Assembly: GCA_037013495.1 (NCBI GenBank)
Contig: CM072806.1
Location: 29,638,001-29,702,000 of the forward strand
Length of the DNA: 64,000 nucleotides
From: Hippophae tibetana
Taxonomy: Eukaryota > Streptophyta > Magnoliopsida > Rosales > Elaeagnaceae
Direction of reading: 5' to 3'
Part shown: one piece after another, positions 59,223-64,000 of the stretch
How the letters are laid out: every line of letters begins with the position of its first letter
Numbering within the stretch: the first letter of the stretch is position 1
Translations under genes and position numbers: made by a program
The notes under the pieces: model-generated
Told to the model about the DNA's origin: nothing
The model's input: only the letters and a program-made list of their open reading frames with translations
The model's database searches: none

Positions 59223-62200
59223 TAATAAAATTAAGAAAGATAATTATTTGATAGATTTCTGTGCATTGATTGAAATTCATTTTTGAGCCAGTGAACTTTC
59301 AAATTACAAAAATGTTACCTATAATAATATTGTATCCCATTGAGTAAGCTTTGTAATGCATTTTTTTTTTGCCTCAATTCAACATGGGATGGAAAAGATA
59401 TGGTAAGTACATTGATAGTTACTCAATGAAACTTTTCAAACTCGGAATTTATTTGGTCATTCATTTTAATTCATGCCCAAGAAGTACAAATATCTTGTAA
59501 TTATGCCTATATTTGCTCCTTGACTCATGAAATTATTCTTGATTAATTGACCTAATTGAAATGTATCATGAAATCTTTGATTATGTTCCTTAATCCGCAT
59601 CATTTTGTAAGTTGAGAAAAATTAATGTTAACAAAATGTGTAGTTAAGAATAATCTTATAAGTAAAGAGTTTTTAAAATATTTTAAGAAGTGTTGATGGG
59701 CTCAAATATATTTGAAAGAGATAAGTATATGGGTACGAGTGTATTGAAAGATAAATCCTAAGAATTGAGATTGAGATAGTTGGGATGCACTTTTAAATGA
59801 ATGGTCCAAAGTCTTTTAATAAAAATATGAACTTAGAAAGTACTCGTAAATGTATTTTATTAATTCTCAATAAACTTGATTGGTTTTTATGTTCAAATAA
59901 TTCTTCACAAAATCCTATTTCTATAAAATTGTAAATACTCTTACAATGTGACTCTTCACTAATACTCTTTTCATACATTACTCTACTAGCTATATTTATT
60001 TTTATTAAATTATAAATTGTTTTGAAATTTCATAACTCTCTAATAATAATGATAATTAAGAATTTCAAATGTTGAATATTATTTTTGTTGAATTTATATA
60101 TTAAGTTACAAAATTATTATATATTTAGAACATATAAATAATTAATAACAAATAATTTAGCAAGTAATTTATAATAATAAAAATATCATTAAAATAATAA
60201 TAATTTGAATTTATTATTTAATAATAATAATAATTATAATTAAATGAGAAAATAAAAAAAGTGACGAGAAGTATTGGCCAAAAATCTTGTTAAATGGTGA
60301 TAGATATTATTTAATTAGTTAATAATCAATATTTTAAACATTAAATATTGAATTGTCAACAAATTAAAAGTATAAAAGATGGAGTTTCCTTACGTTTTCA
60401 AATAGAATTAATTATTTTATGAGTTTTTTGGTTTTTTCTTTTAATTTTGTCAATAATAAGTGATTAATATTTAGAATTAATTAATACTTTTATACTAAAT
60501 GAAATTTAATTTATAGTAGAATTAGATTATATAAGAAAATAAATTGATAATTAGAATATACTTTATCAATTAATTTTTGATATATTATTTTTGGGTTAGG
60601 ATAATTATTTTCATATGAAAATGTACTCTCTCATTTATATTAGTTATAAGATGCACAAATAAAATTTATATGTTGAACAATTTAAGACATCGAATAATAA
60701 GTTTTTTGGACTTGTTTTTTTAGTTATTCCTTAATGTATCTCAAATTTTCTTAATTAATTGATGTATTAAAACTTAAGAAATAAATATTTGTTGTTAAAA
60801 ACTTATGTCTAAACTTTCAAAATTTATCTTCTATATATATATTTTTTTATTTAGAAATAAACATACAAATAATCTTAAATTTTCATTTTACTTCCAAGTT
60901 TTCCAAAACAATTATTAGTATGTTGTCGTATTGCTTTTCTGATACCGTTACAAAGAAAATTGTACGTAGCTTTATTATACAGAATTTGTTCATCATATTA
61001 TTTTGTAACAAAGTTTAATCCAATATATTTACTTCTTCATCTTTTATTCTTTTAGTTTCATTTATATTTATAATTCATCAACAAAAATTCTAATTATTTA
61101 TTTATCCTTTACATTTGATTAAAAAAAAAATATCAATCCTTATTTTGACACTGTAAAGTTTTTATCTTTTAGTATTTTTGTAATACTTATATATTATGTC
61201 TATAATCTTCTTAATAAAAAAATTATAATGATTGACTAAAAATGTATATTTTATTTTTATTCGTGTTGTTTTAGGAAAAATAATTCAATTGGTAAATACA
61301 AAGTAGAATATATGATAAATATTTTTTTGGTATAAATTGTATATGTTTAAATAAATCATTGAAAATAAAAGTAAATATTTGTATTTATATTATTTTATCA
61401 TAAAAAATATTTAAGACCATAATTCCATATTTCACCTTAGGCCTCCTTACTCTATTAACTTTCCCTAATCTAAATATGATCATTTATGTATCAAATTGAT
61501 CAAAAGATGCAATTGATTTGAACTAATTTGAAACTAATTAGATCAAGCTTTCACACATAGAATGAGAGCTATTTGAACTTGAACTCATATACTAATTTTT
61601 GTTTTATCTTAGATAGCAGTACAATATATAATTCTTTTTTTTTTTTTACCTTAAATTGGTCAATTCTTAACAAATATCAGTATTTAAAGCATGTTTGGTT
61701 TACATAATTAAAATTACACATAAATTATGAATAAAAACATGAAATATGAATTATAATTTTTATTCCTTTGTTTGGTAGTTTTTATGGAAAAAGGTAGGTT
61801 TCTTTTAAAATACCCTTCCATTTAAAACAATAAGGATATTTTTATTTTTGATAAAAATATATTAGAATCATAATTCTAATGAATAGATATTCTTGTCATT
61901 TATTGAATAATTTATATTATTTCTCACAAAAGAATGTGTTTGATATCTTAGTAGTATCTTTTTAAATTAATCAAAAGGTGTATATATATATACATTCATA
62001 TTCTTAAAGTAGTATAATAATAATCCTCCATTTATTTTAAGGTATACAAATAATTCAATTTGAGGTTTTAAATGGGTGATTTCATTACATGTTTGACAAA
62101 TATAAAATAAGTGAAGGTTAATTGTGTTATTCATAGGGTTTAATACATCAGTATTATCCTCATTTAACAAATGTATGCATACATACCCATATTTTCATAG

Positions 62201-62380
62201 CATTATACTAGTAGTCTTTATATTTAACTTTAGGTACACCGATGGTGTAGAACTACAATTTAATTGAAAATTTCTACATTTGTCACACACATGAGAAACA
62301 AATTAAGGAAAATATTGTCTTTAAAATAATTAAAGAATATAATATTATTAATAAAAAAATTAGATTAACCTTATAACCAA
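59223..62380. other. Very AT-rich stretch, no gene seen
   Basis: No coding motif recognised. Contains a T-run near 61635 and a short (TA)n at about 61979-61990. Open frames at 59793-59978 and 61967-62170 have no motifs. Confidence 0.5.
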
Positions 62381-64000
62381 TTGAGAATTCCACTACTTGG
62401 TAAATGACCAAGTTAAGGAGCCAATTACTCCTAAAGACTCACATAACTCACGAACAACGGAAGTAAAAGAGTAAACCAAACAAAGTAGTAAATTAATAAG
62501 ATAGACAAAAACAAAAAAAATAGATTAATTAGGCTATTTAATTTATGCTAAATAGGGTGGAAACCTAACTAATTGCAATATAAGGTAAGATATAGTAAAT
62601 TAAACAACATGCAATATGGGAAATATGTGTTTTCTAATCACAATAGAATCCTCATATGTTAGCACAAACTTGGATATAATTGTGCATTTACTAACTAAAA
62701 CAAAAGAGCATGTAAACACAATAATATAACGAGTTACACCCATATAGACCCATGACTATGTGGTAAACTTTTCGTGTTTCTTATGATAACCATTAAGTAG
62801 TAAACAATTTATTAACAGTATATAAATAGTTTACAACTTGACAAAAATATACCTCTAATACCTCTATTACTTAGGACACCTACTCTCAATATGTCTATGT
62901 TACCCTCGTCAGATGCCCCCACAACTACTTTGATCTAAATAGGATCTGATTCTCTCTTGAATCCTACTATCTCTTGGTGGTATGATCAATTACCAACAAT
63001 TAATATGTCCTAAGGGTAGGAATATCAAAGCGTTGGAACATAAAAGCAATCTAAGCCTCGGGTGATAATTTACTTTTAACTAACCAAATCTTGATAAATC
63101 AGTTTTTGCTAAAAACTCTTACGAACCACTAATACCAAATCCACACTTGAGGTATTAGCAATATGGAATCAGAAAAAAAAATTTGCTTTTGAAAACAATA
63201 AGCTTCAAATTCTTAAGAGTTTCCTTATGTTTGAACTCTAACTCCAATAGAGCTTTAAGGCCTCAACCTATACTTGTATCTTGTACACACGAAACAACAC
63301 ATGCCCATGATTACATCATGCAACCTACGGGTAGTCTAATTAGAAAAAATCTATCATGTTACCCATACATAGGTGTACACAATGATAGGCTAAGCACATT
63401 CAAATATGCAACAGACATGCATTTATTCATATAACTCCCCCTGACTTCATGCTACACTTCTTTTACGCTTATGCAAGTCAAGCAATAAAAATGTAATGTA
63501 CCTACATTCACAAATAAAGCAACAAATAGTAAAGTAATAAATAGCGAGTTTTGCAAAAAAAACTTCTTCCTTTTTTTTACACAGAAAGTCAAAGAAACAC
63601 CTTTACATGAAGGAAAGAAGGCATATAATCATGCAATAATTGAAACACTTATGCATAGAAAAGATTAAAGTAACAACACCAAGACAACAAGATACACCAC
63701 GATCATAGATAAAACAACAAAGTGTTGAAAACACCAACACAAATACTTTCATTAAAAGTTTTTGTAGTACATTTTTATATTTTTTATTTTAAGAAAAAAT
63801 AAAAGTACATCAAAAAAGGAAAGTAACAAGAAAATTAGCACTCTCCTCCATTCTTTCCATCATCTTTAGGAGCTACTCTATGAGAAGATCCAACAAAGTT
63901 TCTGTTGTCTTGGGGAAGGGTAGGGTGTTGTTAGGCAAGGATGATATGAGTAAACTAGCCAAAAGAACTCGAGGGTTTAGAACCATCAAAGTTTCAAAAG
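62381..64000. other. Unassigned stretch, possibly decayed retroelement
   Basis: Somewhat less AT-rich. A minus-strand stretch near 63840-63960 could encode short frames continuing beyond the window, but I recognise no family. The open frame at 63183-63434 lacks motifs. Confidence 0.3.

Overview
The window is nuclear DNA from a flowering plant, most likely a eudicot. It is strongly AT-rich, its only intact gene is an intron-containing plant F-box gene, and most of the rest is degenerate plant transposon sequence. A nuclear copy of plastid DNA (ndhF plus a ycf1 fragment) agrees with this. I cannot name the species from the sequence.

The one complete gene is on the minus strand, 25559 down to 13042. 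It encodes an F-box/LRR protein orthologous to Arabidopsis FBL15 (SLOW MOTION). I rebuilt 17 coding exons by hand. Every junction is GT...AG, every phase agrees, and the exons sum to 2982 nt, or 993 residues plus stop. Two introns have been enlarged by mobile DNA: intron 3 (about 3.5 kb) holds a small LTR element without coding capacity and two tandem duplications, and intron 11 (about 2.9 kb) holds an element with long terminal inverted repeats. A 9-codon upstream ORF lies in the 5' leader.

Layout. 1-1.6 kb: repeat fragments. 1.6-7.7 kb: decayed Athila-like Ty3/gypsy element (+) with gag only. 7.7-12.3 kb: AT-rich DNA with repeats and a possible foldback element. 12.3-25.8 kb: the FBL15 transcription unit. 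26.1-29.9 kb: a CCTAAA-type minisatellite split by a 2.86-kb hAT element that captured, in series, fragments of a BASS-type transporter gene and a TCP11-like gene. 31.1-32.8 kb: solo LTR with a perfect 5-bp duplication. 33.0-33.5 kb: small hAT element with a tRNA-like insert. 34.3-55.8 kb: nested, mostly minus-strand Ty3/gypsy DNA, including a decayed gag-PR-RT-RH-IN polyprotein, three related LTRs of 1.4-1.7 kb, and a chromovirus-like LTR pair. 57.1-58.1 kb: plastid-derived insert across the ndhF/ycf1 junction. 58.4-59.2 kb: large inverted repeat. 59.2-64 kb: AT-rich, no gene recognised.

The most interesting object is the gene-capturing hAT element. The captured exons keep their splice sites, lie in the same orientation, and would join in frame across the transporter/TCP11 boundary. 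Nothing in the window looks like a wholly new class of biological system. All coordinates and alignments were read by eye, so repeat ends are approximate unless a duplication or splice site fixes them.
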